From the NCBI RefSeq assembly GCF_003315795.1, contig NZ_QMEY01000013.1:124001-188000 (forward strand): 64,000 nt of DNA, read 5' to 3'. Position 1 is the first letter of the stretch. Every line of letters starts with the position of its first letter. Origin of the DNA: Spongiactinospora rosea (GTDB lineage Bacteria; Actinomycetota; Actinomycetes; Streptosporangiales; Streptosporangiaceae). This document shows, one piece after another, positions 1-8,324 of this stretch. The notes beneath the pieces are model-generated. The model was not told where the DNA came from. It saw nothing but the letters and a program-made list of their open reading frames with translations, and ran no database searches. A program made the position numbers and the translations under genes.

Positions 1-197
1 ACACCGGCGACTGGATTCGGTACGACCTGATCCTCGACCCCGTGGACTTCCGCTTCCTCGGCACCTACGGCGTCACCGTCAAGGACCACACCATGCACTA
101 CACCGACCAGCCGCCCATCTTCGTCAAGGCGGGCACGCCGCTGACCCTGACGGCCCGCCTGGAGACCAAGGTGGTGGACCGCCCAGGCCAGCGCTAG
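1..197 (+). CDS. Hypothetical protein, C-terminal fragment
   Basis: The reading frame enters from the left edge and ends at TAG 195-197, giving 64 C-terminal residues. They alternate hydrophobic and polar residues (IRYDLILDPVDF, then a threonine-rich stretch) in the manner of a beta-sandwich, and the tail reads KVVDRPGQR. I do not recognise the family. Its stop overlaps the stop of the convergent nucleotidyltransferase gene within the shared palindrome CTAG at 194-197. The start and most of the protein lie outside the window. Confidence 0.6.
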   Translation, partial: TGDWIRYDLILDPVDFRFLGTYGVTVKDHTMHYTDQPPIFVKAGTPLTLTARLETKVVDRPGQR

Positions 198-1315
198 ACG
201 TCGCTGGAGAAGCGGACCGCGCACGCGGGCAGGTGGACCCCCGGCCAGAGCCGGGCGCCTGCCCGCAGTTCGTTGCCCGGACCGACCACGGCCTCGTCGC
301 CCACCACGGAGTCGCGCACCACCGCGCCGGACTCGATCCGCGCGCCCGTGCCGACCACCGAGTCGGACACCACCGCGCCCGCGCGGATCACCGCGCCCGC
401 GCCGATGACACTGCCGCTGACCTGCGCGCCGGACTCCACGACCGCCCCGGCGCCGACCACCGTGCCGCCGCCCACCTTGGCGTCGGAAGGGATCATCGCA
501 CCCGGCAGGGCCAGCACCTCCCCGGGCGGGCCGGGCAGCGCGGGCGAGGACAGGGTGCCGAGCACCAGGTCACGGGAGCCCTGCACGAACGCGGCGGGCG
601 TGCCGACGTCGAGCCAGTACGACCGGTCGGCGTAACCGAGGACCTGCTCGCCCGCCTCGATCAGCCCGGGGAAGGTCTCCCGCTCCACCGAGACGACCTC
701 CCCCGCCGGGATGGTGTCGATCACCGAGCGGGTGAACACGTAACATCCGGCGTTGATCCGGTTGGTCACCGGGTTGGGGGTCTTCTCCAGGAACGCGGTG
801 ACCCGCCCGGATTCGTCGGTCGGTACGCAGCCGAACCTGGACGGGTCGTCCACCTCGGTGAGGTGCAGGGTCACCGCCGCGCCCGCGGTGACGTGCCGCT
901 CGACCTGCGCGCCGATGTCGTGGCCGGACAGGATGTCGCCGTTGAGGATCAGCACGGGCGCGCCGGGCGGGGAGGTCAGCGCCTCGGCGGCGTTGCGGAT
1001 GGCGCCGCCGGTGCCGAGCGGGGTCTCCTCCGTCATGTACGCCAGTTCCAGCCCGAAGGAGGAGCCGTCGCCGAACGCCTCGGCGAACATCGAGGCCCGG
1101 TAGGAGGTGGCGAAGACGATCCTGCGCACGCCGTACGCGCGGGCCCGGGCGAGCTGGTGCGCCAGGAACGGGACCCCGGCGGTGGGCAGCAGCGGCTTCG
1201 GGACGCTCAGTGTCAGTGGCCGCAGCCGGGTGCCCTTGCCGCCGACCAGCAGAATGGCTTCGAGATCACCGCGACCTTCCAGGTCAGCGCGGCGGGGGGA
1301 GGAAATCTCCGTCAC
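194..1315 (-). CDS. Sugar-phosphate nucleotidyltransferase with left-handed beta-helix tail (GDP-mannose pyrophosphorylase-like)
   Basis: The 373-residue protein is predicted to couple a sugar 1-phosphate with an NTP to make an NDP-sugar donor. The N-terminal signature LLVGGKGTRLRPLTLSVPKP (about residues 22-41) is the nucleotide-binding loop of the family, and LNGDIL holds the metal-binding Asp. From about residue 265 the sequence is hexapeptide-repeat-like (GGGTVVGAGAVVESGAQVSG and similar), the left-handed beta-helix common in mannose-1-phosphate guanylyltransferases. The substrate cannot be fixed from sequence; mannose-1-phosphate/GTP or glucose-1-phosphate are likeliest. GTG is the start. 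The upstream GT4 gene ends 18 bp away, so the two are probably co-transcribed and supply and use the same donor. Confidence 0.88.
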   Translation of the reverse strand: MTEISSPRRADLEGRGDLEAILLVGGKGTRLRPLTLSVPKPLLPTAGVPFLAHQLARARAYGVRRIVFATSYRASMFAEAFGDGSSFGLELAYMTEETPLGTGGAIRNAAEALTSPPGAPVLILNGDILSGHDIGAQVERHVTAGAAVTLHLTEVDDPSRFGCVPTDESGRVTAFLEKTPNPVTNRINAGCYVFTRSVIDTIPAGEVVSVERETFPGLIEAGEQVLGYADRSYWLDVGTPAAFVQGSRDLVLGTLSSPALPGPPGEVLALPGAMIPSDAKVGGGTVVGAGAVVESGAQVSGSVIGAGAVIRAGAVVSDSVVGTGARIESGAVVRDSVVGDEAVVGPGNELRAGARLWPGVHLPACAVRFSSDV

Positions 1316-1333
1316 CCCCGCGAGCGTAGTGCA

Positions 1334-2455
1334 CTATTCGACCGCGCGCTGATAACACGTGAGATGTGCTTCGGCCGAAGCCTCCCAGCTGAACTCCCTG
1401 GCCCGGTCGAGGCCCGCCGACGCCAGCCGTTCGCGCCGCAGCGGCGAGCCGAGCAGGTCGGAAAGGGCCTGGGCGATGCTGTCGATGTCGGGCTCGGTGT
1501 AGGCGACGGCGTCGCCGCCGACCTCGGGCAGCGACGTGCGGTGGGTGGTCAGCACCGGGGCGCCGCAGGCCATCGCCTCAAGGACGGGCAGCCCGAACCC
1601 CTCGCCCCGGGACGGGAACGCCACCGCCAGCGCGCCCCCGAGGAACCCCGGCAGGTCGGCGAACGGCAGGTAACCCGGCCGGACCACGCGGATCGCCGCA
1701 GGCACCTCGGCCACCGCCGCCTCGACGCCCTCGTCGCGGATGCCCCCGGCGAGCACCAGCGCGGGCGGCTCGGCGAACCCGCCGACCGCGCGGGCGAAGC
1801 CACGGATCAGGTTGGGGACGTTCTTGCGCGGTTCGAGCGCGCCCAGGAACGCGACATACGGCTGACCATGCAGGCCGAGCCGGTCGGCGACCCGCTTGAC
1901 CTCCTGCTCGGCGGGCCGGTAGAAGATGCGGTGGTCAACGCCGTGATAGGCCACGTCGATGCGGGTCGGGTCGGCCGACAGCACCCGGACCAGCTCGTCT
2001 CTGGTGGCCTTGGAGGGCACCACCACGCGGGTCGCGTGGCGCACCGAGCTGCGCGTGGCCGAGCGGAAGAACGCGGCCTTGACCGCGCCGTGCTGCTCAG
2101 GGTCGGTGAACCAGGTGACGTCGTGGACGGTCACCACGGTCGGCAGGCCGGGCCGCAGCGGGATCGAGTAGTAGGGCGCGTGGATCACCTGCGCGCCGAC
2201 CTGCTGGGCGAGCACCGGCACAGTGGTCTGCTCCCAGTTGAGCCGGGCGGCCCGGTTGGTGATCGACGGCGGGCCGGAAAGCACCCGCGCGGACGGCGCG
2301 AGCCGCTGGTAGCGCTCGGCGTCGGCACGCTGGCAGGCGACCGCGAAATCGGCGCCGGCATGGTCGAGAGCGGCGACGAGCCCATCGACATACCTGCTCA
2401 GCGCGCCACGATCGGCCGGAACCGCTGCCGCGTCGAGGAGCACTCGAAGCGTCAA
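1334..2455 (-). CDS. Glycosyltransferase family 4 (GT-B fold)
   Basis: A 373-residue retaining glycosyltransferase of the GT4 type, cytoplasmic or membrane-associated. The C-terminal donor-binding half contains FLGALEPRKNVPNLIRGF and the E-x7-E motif in RGEGFGLPVLEAMACG. The N-terminal half has the acceptor-side pattern HDVTWFTDP. The TTG start at 2455 is supported by a GGGGGGAG Shine-Dalgarno 9 bases upstream. It lies just upstream of the nucleotidyltransferase in the same orientation. The sugar and acceptor are unknown. The family resembles mannosyl/rhamnosyl transferases of cell-surface polysaccharide loci, consistent with the neighbouring genes. Confidence 0.88.
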   Translation of the reverse strand: MTLRVLLDAAAVPADRGALSRYVDGLVAALDHAGADFAVACQRADAERYQRLAPSARVLSGPPSITNRAARLNWEQTTVPVLAQQVGAQVIHAPYYSIPLRPGLPTVVTVHDVTWFTDPEQHGAVKAAFFRSATRSSVRHATRVVVPSKATRDELVRVLSADPTRIDVAYHGVDHRIFYRPAEQEVKRVADRLGLHGQPYVAFLGALEPRKNVPNLIRGFARAVGGFAEPPALVLAGGIRDEGVEAAVAEVPAAIRVVRPGYLPFADLPGFLGGALAVAFPSRGEGFGLPVLEAMACGAPVLTTHRTSLPEVGGDAVAYTEPDIDSIAQALSDLLGSPLRRERLASAGLDRAREFSWEASAEAHLTCYQRAVE

Positions 2456-2554
2456 GACGGATCGCTCCCCCCATGGTCTACGTGGTCACGCGGGACCGTG
2501 CGTCCCCCTCTCCAGACAACTCTATTGCCAGCCTCCCCGAAAACGTGCGGTAAA

Positions 2555-3514
2555 TCACAGGGCATTTCGGGGCGCGTTGTCGCTCTGTGGTCCGGCCTCA
2601 GGTACGGCGGCCGACCGCGCGGCCAGCGCGGCCGTGCCCGCGCACAGCAGATCGCCCGCCACCAGCACGATCCGGGAGGCCAGCGCCACCGCGATGGCGG
2701 GACCCGCGGCGAGCACCGGGGACAGTACGGCCACCATCGCCAGCTCGCGCACCCCGGCCCCGGCGGGCACCACGAACGTCATGATGCCGAGGCACCACGA
2801 CAGCGCGAACGCGCCCGTCGCGAACACCACCAGCCGCGCGCCCGGCACGCCGGTCGCGCCCGACTGGCCGAGGATCACGGCGAGGTGCAGGCCGTACGCG
2901 GCCCAGCCGGCCAGCGACCAGCCGAGCGCGCCGAGCATGCCGCGCCGGGTGAGCGCGCGTTCCAGCGGCTCGCGGCGCAGCAGCCGCAGCCCGAAGCCGA
3001 TGATCGCGTTGATCACGCGCGGTTCCAGCAGTACGGCCAGCACCGGCACCAGCAGCAGCGCCCAGGCGTAGGGGCCGATCGCGGCGGGCCCGGCGGTGAG
3101 CAGGGTCACGGCGGCGACCAGCAGGCCGCCGGCCATCTGGATCGGCAGGGTCAGGAAGAACGCGGCGGCGCTGCGCGAGCGCGGTACGCCGAGGTCGCGG
3201 CCCATCTCCATCTGCGCGAGCACCGGCCACAACGACCCGGGGATGTACTTGCCGAGCTGGCCGACGAAGAAGACCTTGGCCGCCTGGCGTACCGGGAGCG
3301 GCGAACCCAGGTCGGCCAGCAGCGCCCGCCAGGTCAGCATCCCGCCGCCCAGCGCGGCGATCACCGCCGCCACCGACAGCAGCACCGATGTCCACGAAAG
3401 CCGGGAGAACCCGGCGACCACCTCGTCCCACTCGCGGGCCACCGCCCACGCGCCGAAGCCCAGTGCGACGGCCAGGAAGCCGATCCGCACCGCGCCCTTG
3501 ACGGTGACCCTCAA
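2555..3514 (-). CDS. Flippase-like integral membrane protein (LPG-synthase TM-domain / UPF0104 family)
   Basis: A 319-residue polytopic membrane protein with about eight hydrophobic helices. The motifs VFFVGQLGKYIPGSLWPVLAQ and VVPAGAGVRELAMV match the transmembrane region shared with MprF/AglD-like proteins (lysylphosphatidylglycerol synthase TM superfamily). Such proteins often sit in glycolipid and polysaccharide loci and are thought to assist lipid-linked substrate handling. I take TTG at 3514 as the start because it overlaps the methyltransferase stop in a TTGA, the same coupling style as other pairs here. The open frame continues upstream, but only as antisense-like sequence inside the methyltransferase gene. 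Confidence 0.8.
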   Translation of the reverse strand: MRVTVKGAVRIGFLAVALGFGAWAVAREWDEVVAGFSRLSWTSVLLSVAAVIAALGGGMLTWRALLADLGSPLPVRQAAKVFFVGQLGKYIPGSLWPVLAQMEMGRDLGVPRSRSAAAFFLTLPIQMAGGLLVAAVTLLTAGPAAIGPYAWALLLVPVLAVLLEPRVINAIIGFGLRLLRREPLERALTRRGMLGALGWSLAGWAAYGLHLAVILGQSGATGVPGARLVVFATGAFALSWCLGIMTFVVPAGAGVRELAMVAVLSPVLAAGPAIAVALASRIVLVAGDLLCAGTAALAARSAAVPEAGPQSDNAPRNAL

Positions 3515-4362
3515 AGGGGACGCACCCGGTCGGGTGGCTGGGGCAGCGGCATTCCGGCGGGGCGCAGGTCGCCGATGGTGGCGACCCACAGATAGGTCGG
3601 GACCAGCGGCAACAGCGCGCGCAGCGCCGCGCGCGGCATGCCGCCGAGAACCGCGCGCGCCACCTTCCCGGCCACGCCGGGGAACAGCTCGCCGCCCGCG
3701 AACCGCTCGGGCGTGGCGAGCACCGGGAAGGTGTAGTCGTGCACCCGGAAGCCCCTGACCATCCTGCGCAGGCCCCTGCGGGTGCGGAAGCGCTCGTAGT
3801 AGTTGTCGGCGCGGCCGCTGGCCCGGACGTAGCGGTCGGCGAGGGCGGGCGGCAGGTAGGACAGGAAGGGGAGCTTGTAGTGCGGCTCGATGATGCCGAG
3901 GCGGTTGCCCAGGCCGAGGTAGAGCACGCCGGTCGGGGCGAGCACCCGGCGCATCTCGGCCATGATCGCGTCGGGATCGACCACGTGCTCGTAGATGTGG
4001 TTGAAGACCAGCACGTCGATCGAGCCGTCGGGGAAGGGCAGGGCGGTGCCGTCCGCGCACACGAACTCCACGCGCTCGCCGAACCGCGCGTCGGCCTTGC
4101 GCAGCCCCGGCACGTCGATGTCCAGGCCGAACGTGCGGGCCGCCCCGGCGGCGGCCAGCTCATCGGCGATGAACCCGGCCGAGCAGCCGACGTCGGCCAC
4201 GGTCAGCCCGGCCAGCGGGGCCTCACCGGTGCGTCCCAGGAAGTGCGCGAGCACGGCGATGATCTTGGCGGCCTTCCTGCGCCGCTTGGCCTCGTCGAGC
4301 ATCGCGGCCTGGAACTCGGAGTATTCGAGCTGCGCCTGACGTTGGCTTCCCACGCCGCACAA
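3511..4362 (-). CDS. Class I SAM-dependent methyltransferase
   Basis: About 283 residues. Motif I is VADVGCSAGFIADELAAAG. FVCADGTALPFPDGSIDVLVF covers motifs II/III, followed by NHIYEHVVDPDAIMAEMRRV, typical of Methyltransf_11-type enzymes. The small-molecule target is unknown; in a glycopolymer locus it may cap or decorate a sugar. The longest start is TTG at 4362; GTG at 4353 is an alternative, and neither has a clear ribosome binding site. Its end overlaps the flippase-like gene by 4 bp, and its start lies 27 bp after the stop of the upstream GT4 gene, so all are probably in one operon. Confidence 0.85.
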   Translation of the reverse strand: MCGVGSQRQAQLEYSEFQAAMLDEAKRRRKAAKIIAVLAHFLGRTGEAPLAGLTVADVGCSAGFIADELAAAGAARTFGLDIDVPGLRKADARFGERVEFVCADGTALPFPDGSIDVLVFNHIYEHVVDPDAIMAEMRRVLAPTGVLYLGLGNRLGIIEPHYKLPFLSYLPPALADRYVRASGRADNYYERFRTRRGLRRMVRGFRVHDYTFPVLATPERFAGGELFPGVAGKVARAVLGGMPRAALRALLPLVPTYLWVATIGDLRPAGMPLPQPPDRVRPL

Positions 4363-4389
4363 CAGTACCGGGGCCGGGTGGTCCTTGGG

Positions 4390-5454
4390 TCAGCCGTCGA
4401 GCAGGCGGTCGCGGTAGGCGGCCCAGAACGGCTCGGGATCGACGGACTTGACGCCCGCGCGCAGCCGTTCGGGCTCGCCGGGCTCGTAGAAGCGTTCGAT
4501 CGCCGCGCGCAGCGCCGGTACCGAGCCCGGCTCGACCAGCAGGCCGTCCACGCCGTCGGTGACGTTGTCGGCCAGCGCCCCGACCCGGGTGGCGATCACC
4601 GGGACGCCGTGCTCGTGGCCGAGCCAGACGTTCTGGCTGGCGGTGGCGTTGCGGTAGGGGAGCACCAGCGCGTCGGCGCGGGCGAACAGGCCCGGGACGT
4701 CATCGGCGGCGACGTAGCCGGGCCGCAGTTCCACGCGGTCCCCGAGGCCCAGCTCGGCGATCAGCGCCTGGGTGTCGTCCAGGCCGCCCCAGAACTCGCC
4801 CGCCACGGTCAGCGAGATCCCTTCGGGGAGCGCGCGCAGCAGCAGGTCCAGCCCCTTGTAGGGGCGGACGATCCCGAAGAACAGCAGCCTGCGGTGCACC
4901 TCGCCGCCCGCTGTGGACGTACCGGCGGCGGGCAGGTGTGGCGGCAGCGCGGCGACCGCGACCGGCGCGGCGGCCAGGGCGCGGGCCAGCCCGGCCTGCT
5001 GCTCGGAGTGGACGAGCACCCGATCGACCCGCTTGAGCAGGGCCTTCATCAGCGGCGTGTCGTAGGGCTTGCGTTCGTGCGGGAGCACGTTGTGGCAGAG
5101 CGCCACCACACGGGTCCGGCGGCCGAGGCCGGCCAGAATGCCCAGGTACGCGGGCACCTGCACGGGGCTCAGCACGGTCAGCACCACCAGGTCGGCGCCG
5201 CGCAGCCGCCGCCCGCAGCGCACCCAGCCGTCCGGCCGCCGCCAGTCGAGCGCGCGCAGCACGTTGGGGTACGGCGTGCCCTCGGGCGTGTCGATCGTCT
5301 GCCGCCCGGGATAGAGGAACGACGGGTACTGTGCGCGCCAGGATTCGATCACCACGTCGTGGCCCACGGCGGCGAGCCGGTGGGCGAGTTCGGTGGTGTG
5401 CTGGGCCCCGCCTCCCTTGTAGGGATATGTCGGGCCGACGATGGCGATCCGCAT
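4390..5454 (-). CDS. Glycosyltransferase family 4
   Basis: A 354-residue GT-B transferase. The N-terminal loop IVGPTYPYKGGGAQHTTELA is the glycine-rich acceptor-side start of GT4 enzymes. RLLFFGIVRPYKGLDLLL is the donor-domain entry, and LPYRNATASQNVWLGHEHGVP occupies the position of the donor-binding E-x7-E region with an altered pattern, the first Glu being replaced. ATG 5454 has AGAGGAA about 10 bases upstream. It sits 27 bp after the GT2 gene in a run of same-strand genes (6426 down to 194), probably one transcription unit for an envelope glycan or glycolipid. Donor and acceptor are not determined. Confidence 0.85.
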   Translation of the reverse strand: MRIAIVGPTYPYKGGGAQHTTELAHRLAAVGHDVVIESWRAQYPSFLYPGRQTIDTPEGTPYPNVLRALDWRRPDGWVRCGRRLRGADLVVLTVLSPVQVPAYLGILAGLGRRTRVVALCHNVLPHERKPYDTPLMKALLKRVDRVLVHSEQQAGLARALAAAPVAVAALPPHLPAAGTSTAGGEVHRRLLFFGIVRPYKGLDLLLRALPEGISLTVAGEFWGGLDDTQALIAELGLGDRVELRPGYVAADDVPGLFARADALVLPYRNATASQNVWLGHEHGVPVIATRVGALADNVTDGVDGLLVEPGSVPALRAAIERFYEPGEPERLRAGVKSVDPEPFWAAYRDRLLDG

Positions 5455-5481
5455 CGGTTGGTTGTTCCTCTGGTCGTTCCG

Positions 5482-6426
5482 CTAGTCGGTCCTCGACCGG
5501 ACGATCAGGTCGGCCAGCAGCGCCACCGAGCCGATCAGCATGCCGGACAGGAACGTCACGACCGCGTTGCTGGTCAGGTAGAAGCCGTAGTGCAGCACGT
5601 CGTAGACGCCCTTGCCGAACCCGATCATGGTCAGCCCCAGCGCCGGGGGCATGAGGACCTTCAGCGGGTTGAAGTACATGACCATCCGCAACACCTGAAG
5701 GATGTAGCGGTAGGCGTCGGACACGAAGCCGAACTTCGACTTGCCCGCCCGCTTGCTGTACTCGATCGGCATGTAGTAGACGCCGTGCTGGTTGGACAGG
5801 AAGGCCAGCGTGATCGTGGTGACGCAGGAGAAGCCGGGCGGCAGCAGCCGCAGGTACGGCCTGGCCACCGACTTGCGGAACGCCCGCAGGCCGGAGTTGA
5901 GGTCGGGGATCTTCTGGCTCGCCAGGCGTTCGGCCACCTTGCGGATGAACCACTTGGCGGGCACCCGCAGCAGCTTGTGCGAGCCCTCCTCCGAGGTCCG
6001 CGCACCGACCACCTGGTCGATCGCGGCGTCCTTGTGCAGGACGTTGATCAGTTCGGGGATGCGCTCGTTGGGGTAGGACATGTCGGCGTCGGTCCACACG
6101 ACGATCTCGCCGCGCGCCTCCTGGGAGCCGATCCGGCGTACCGTGCCCGAGCCGCCGTTGCGGAGGAAGGCGCGCACGCGCAGGTGCGGAAACCTCGGCG
6201 CGGCCTCTCTGAGCCTGTCCAGCGTCTCGTCGGTGGAACAGTCGTCCACCGCGACCAGCTCATAGGTGTACTCGCTGTGGTCCATCGCCTTGCAGATGCG
6301 CTCGACCTCGGCCACGACGTGGTCCTGCTCGTTGTAACAGGGCAGGACGATCGTGACGTACGGCGGGGCGTCCGCCTGCTTCTCTTCCACGGTTGATCGG
6401 CTCTCCGGCGTTTCGGACGGGCTCAT
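5482..6426 (-). CDS. Glycosyltransferase family 2, polyprenyl-phosphate sugar transferase-like, with C-terminal membrane helices
   Basis: 314 residues. The GT-A N-terminal domain has VTIVLPCYNEQDHV, LVAVDDCSTDETLDRL and the DxD-type WTDADMSYP, as in dolichol-phosphate mannose synthase-like enzymes. Two C-terminal hydrophobic helices (around VLMPPALGLTMIGFGKGV and VVTFLSGMLIGSVALL) match GtrB/ArnC-like enzymes that load sugars onto undecaprenyl phosphate. The GT-C-type membrane proteins at 9061 and 11548 could use such polyprenyl-phosphate sugars (inference). The ATG at 6426 begins the recognisable protein; the open frame upstream of it has no family similarity. It heads the 194-6426 gene run. 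Confidence 0.87.
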   Translation of the reverse strand: MSPSETPESRSTVEEKQADAPPYVTIVLPCYNEQDHVVAEVERICKAMDHSEYTYELVAVDDCSTDETLDRLREAAPRFPHLRVRAFLRNGGSGTVRRIGSQEARGEIVVWTDADMSYPNERIPELINVLHKDAAIDQVVGARTSEEGSHKLLRVPAKWFIRKVAERLASQKIPDLNSGLRAFRKSVARPYLRLLPPGFSCVTTITLAFLSNQHGVYYMPIEYSKRAGKSKFGFVSDAYRYILQVLRMVMYFNPLKVLMPPALGLTMIGFGKGVYDVLHYGFYLTSNAVVTFLSGMLIGSVALLADLIVRSRTD

Positions 6427-6488
6427 GACGGGCGAGAATACCTTTCCCCACAGGGGCTCGGTTGCACATCCGCCCTTTCCGGCCCGCT

Positions 6489-7319
6489 CTAACGCGCGAA
6501 AGTCGTCACCTGGCGCACACCCGGGAGACGGCCCACCGCGCGCTCGACGGCACCGGCGGCGGCCTTGTCCTCCAGTTTGACGTAGAAACCCACGGACCTG
6601 CTCTCGTCGTCCCGCTGCCCGCCCGTGTAGACCATCGAATGCTCCTCGACCTTCCGGGAGTGGGCCGCGTCGCTGAAGTAGACCTCCTCGACGCCCGAGA
6701 ACTCGAAAAGCCGCTGGGCGATCCGGTCCTTTTCCTGGTCGGTCACCTCCTGGCGGTCGGCGCAGGGGTCCTTGGGGTCCAGGGGCGGGGACTTGGGGCA
6801 CATGAGCACCCCGAGGTCGGCCTTGCCGAGCCAGAAACTGGGCCGCTCGACGTACGCGACGCTGACGCCCGGCAGGCGTTCGGCCTCCTCGATGAACGCC
6901 AGGGGCCGGGCCGGCGGCCGGAGCCCGCCGCGGAAGGACTCCCCCATGTCGTCCACCTCGACCGAGGCGAGGAACTCCGCGTTCGTCACCTTTCGCGCGA
7001 ATTCCTGGTACTGCTCCTTCTTCGACCAGTAGCGCACCGCGGTGACCCCGGGCATGGCACGCAGCCTGGCCTCGATGGCCCGGCGCTGCTCCCGCGTGGG
7101 GGGCGGGCACATCGGCCCGCACAGCTCGACCCGGAACTCCCCGGTGTCCGGCCACGGCCCGCCCGGCGGCGGTACCGGTACCCGCCGCGCCACCTGCACC
7201 CCCACGGCCGCCACCCCGGCCACCAGCAGCACGGCCAGCCCGCCCAGCACCCGGCGGCCCCACACCCGGCCCCGCCCCGGCTCTGGCCCGAACTCCACTT
7301 CCTCCGCGCTCGACGTCAC
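6489..7319 (-). CDS. Membrane-anchored protein with two FtsX-ectodomain-like domains
   Basis: 276 residues: a short cytoplasmic tail, one transmembrane helix (about 24-44), then an extracellular part. Residues 63-157 follow the FtsX extracellular-domain pattern: an IEARLRAMPGVTAVRYWSK helix-strand, then FLASVEVDDMGESFRGGL. A second copy runs about 167-273. Four cysteines (67, 71, 174, 186) could form disulfides. The FtsX permease helices are absent, so this is not a complete cell-division FtsX; it might bind envelope proteins as the FtsX ectodomain binds peptidoglycan-hydrolase partners (inference). The GTG start overlaps the stop of the paralogue upstream in GTGA, so the pair is translationally coupled. 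Confidence 0.7.
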   Translation of the reverse strand: MTSSAEEVEFGPEPGRGRVWGRRVLGGLAVLLVAGVAAVGVQVARRVPVPPPGGPWPDTGEFRVELCGPMCPPPTREQRRAIEARLRAMPGVTAVRYWSKKEQYQEFARKVTNAEFLASVEVDDMGESFRGGLRPPARPLAFIEEAERLPGVSVAYVERPSFWLGKADLGVLMCPKSPPLDPKDPCADRQEVTDQEKDRIAQRLFEFSGVEEVYFSDAAHSRKVEEHSMVYTGGQRDDESRSVGFYVKLEDKAAAGAVERAVGRLPGVRQVTTFAR

Positions 7320-7330
7320 ACGCCCGAATA
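7311..7330 (-). promoter_or_regulatory. Start-region element, copy 2 (shared with 8261-8280)
   Basis: The minus strand reads TATTCGGGCGTGTGACGTCG across the GTG start of the downstream FtsX-ectodomain-like gene. It matches 19 of 20 bases of the element at 8261-8280 spanning the ATG of its paralogue. The shared block fixes both start codons and shows that the genes arose by duplication including their start regions. Confidence 0.6.
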
Positions 7331-8269
7331 TCCCCCACTTCGCAGCCCCGCGGCAAAAGACGCCCGGTCGGCCACCCGGAAGACCAGTGACACGCCGGGC
7401 AGGCCGGTGACCGCCCGGCGGATCGCGGGGACGGTCAGGGTGCCATCGATCTCGATCCAGAAACCGGCGGCAGCGCCGTTGCCCTTCCCCGCCGGAGCGG
7501 TGCCGGCCTGGAAGTCATCCTCGCCGAACAGGTGCGCCCGCACCTTTCCGGCGTGCTTCTCGTCGGCGAAGTAGAACGTGCGGATGCCGTCGATCGCGGT
7601 GAGCCGGGCCGCGACGGCGTCCCGCTCCGCACGGGTCACGGCACCACGGCCCGCGCACGGGTCCTTCGGCCGGTCCCCCGCCGTCCGGTAGTCGTTCATC
7701 AGGTGCTCCGTCATCCGCTCCTCGGGCGGCTGGCACAGCAGTACGGCCACGTCCGCCTTGCCCTCCCAGAACCACGGCCTCTCGACGTGGACCCTCTCGA
7801 CACCCGGCAGGCGGCCGAGCTCGTCTTCGAACGCCCGCGCCCGCTCACTCGTCCGGAGCCTCCCGCGGTACATCTCCAGCATGTGGCCCACGCCTATGTT
7901 GCCGGGAACCAGCTCCAGGAGGGCGGCGCCCTCCCGCCGCAGCCTGTCGTAGACGTCCTCCCGTGATTCGAACTCGACGCTCTCCACCTGCGGCATGGCC
8001 CGCAACCTGGCCTCGATGGCCGCCCGCTGCTCCCGCGTCGGAGGCGCGCACGTCACCTTGCACAGCGTCACCGAGTAGGTCCCGGTCATCGGCCACGGTC
8101 CCCCCGGCGGCGGCCACGGCCCCACCGGCCGCACCAGCAAGCGAACCCCGCCCACCACCAGCCCCAACAGCACCACCGCGGCTACTATCCAAATGACCTT
8201 GCCTCGCCCCGCCGCCCCGGGTCCCCCGTCGAAGGACAGCACCTCAGCATCTCCAGGCTCCGACGTCAT
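7316..8269 (-). CDS. Membrane-anchored protein with two FtsX-ectodomain-like domains (paralogue)
   Basis: 317 residues from ATG 8269: a cytoplasmic tail, one transmembrane helix (VIWIVAAVVLLGLVVGGVRL), a proline-rich linker PWPPPGGPWP also present in the downstream paralogue, then two ectodomain-like repeats. The first begins AIEARLRAMPQVESVEF. The C-x3-C pattern (CKVTC) is conserved with the paralogue (CGPMC). No permease domain is present. I prefer ATG 8269 over an upstream in-frame ATG at 8311 because the 20-bp block around it is duplicated at the paralogue's start. No Shine-Dalgarno is obvious, so a leaderless or very short leader is possible. Function is unknown beyond a likely surface-exposed binding role. 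Confidence 0.7.
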   Translation of the reverse strand: MTSEPGDAEVLSFDGGPGAAGRGKVIWIVAAVVLLGLVVGGVRLLVRPVGPWPPPGGPWPMTGTYSVTLCKVTCAPPTREQRAAIEARLRAMPQVESVEFESREDVYDRLRREGAALLELVPGNIGVGHMLEMYRGRLRTSERARAFEDELGRLPGVERVHVERPWFWEGKADVAVLLCQPPEERMTEHLMNDYRTAGDRPKDPCAGRGAVTRAERDAVAARLTAIDGIRTFYFADEKHAGKVRAHLFGEDDFQAGTAPAGKGNGAAAGFWIEIDGTLTVPAIRRAVTGLPGVSLVFRVADRASFAAGLRSGGYSGV

Positions 8270-8280
8270 ACGCCCGAATA
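8261..8280 (-). promoter_or_regulatory. Start-region element, copy 1
   Basis: The minus strand reads TATTCGGGCGTATGACGTCG and contains the ATG start of the first FtsX-ectodomain-like gene. It differs from 7311-7330 only by A/G in the start codon. The preceding CATATT could be a -10 element for a short-leader transcript; that is inference. Confidence 0.5.
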
Positions 8281-8324
8281 TGGTGTATTCGCGGTGACAT
8301 GGTGGCGGCAATCCGGAAGGACGT

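Noticed and set aside
233..3595. A 1120-codon open frame on the plus strand
   Set aside because: It is Arg/His/Gly/Gln-rich and runs antisense across several good genes; such frames arise from GC-biased third positions in actinobacterial DNA.
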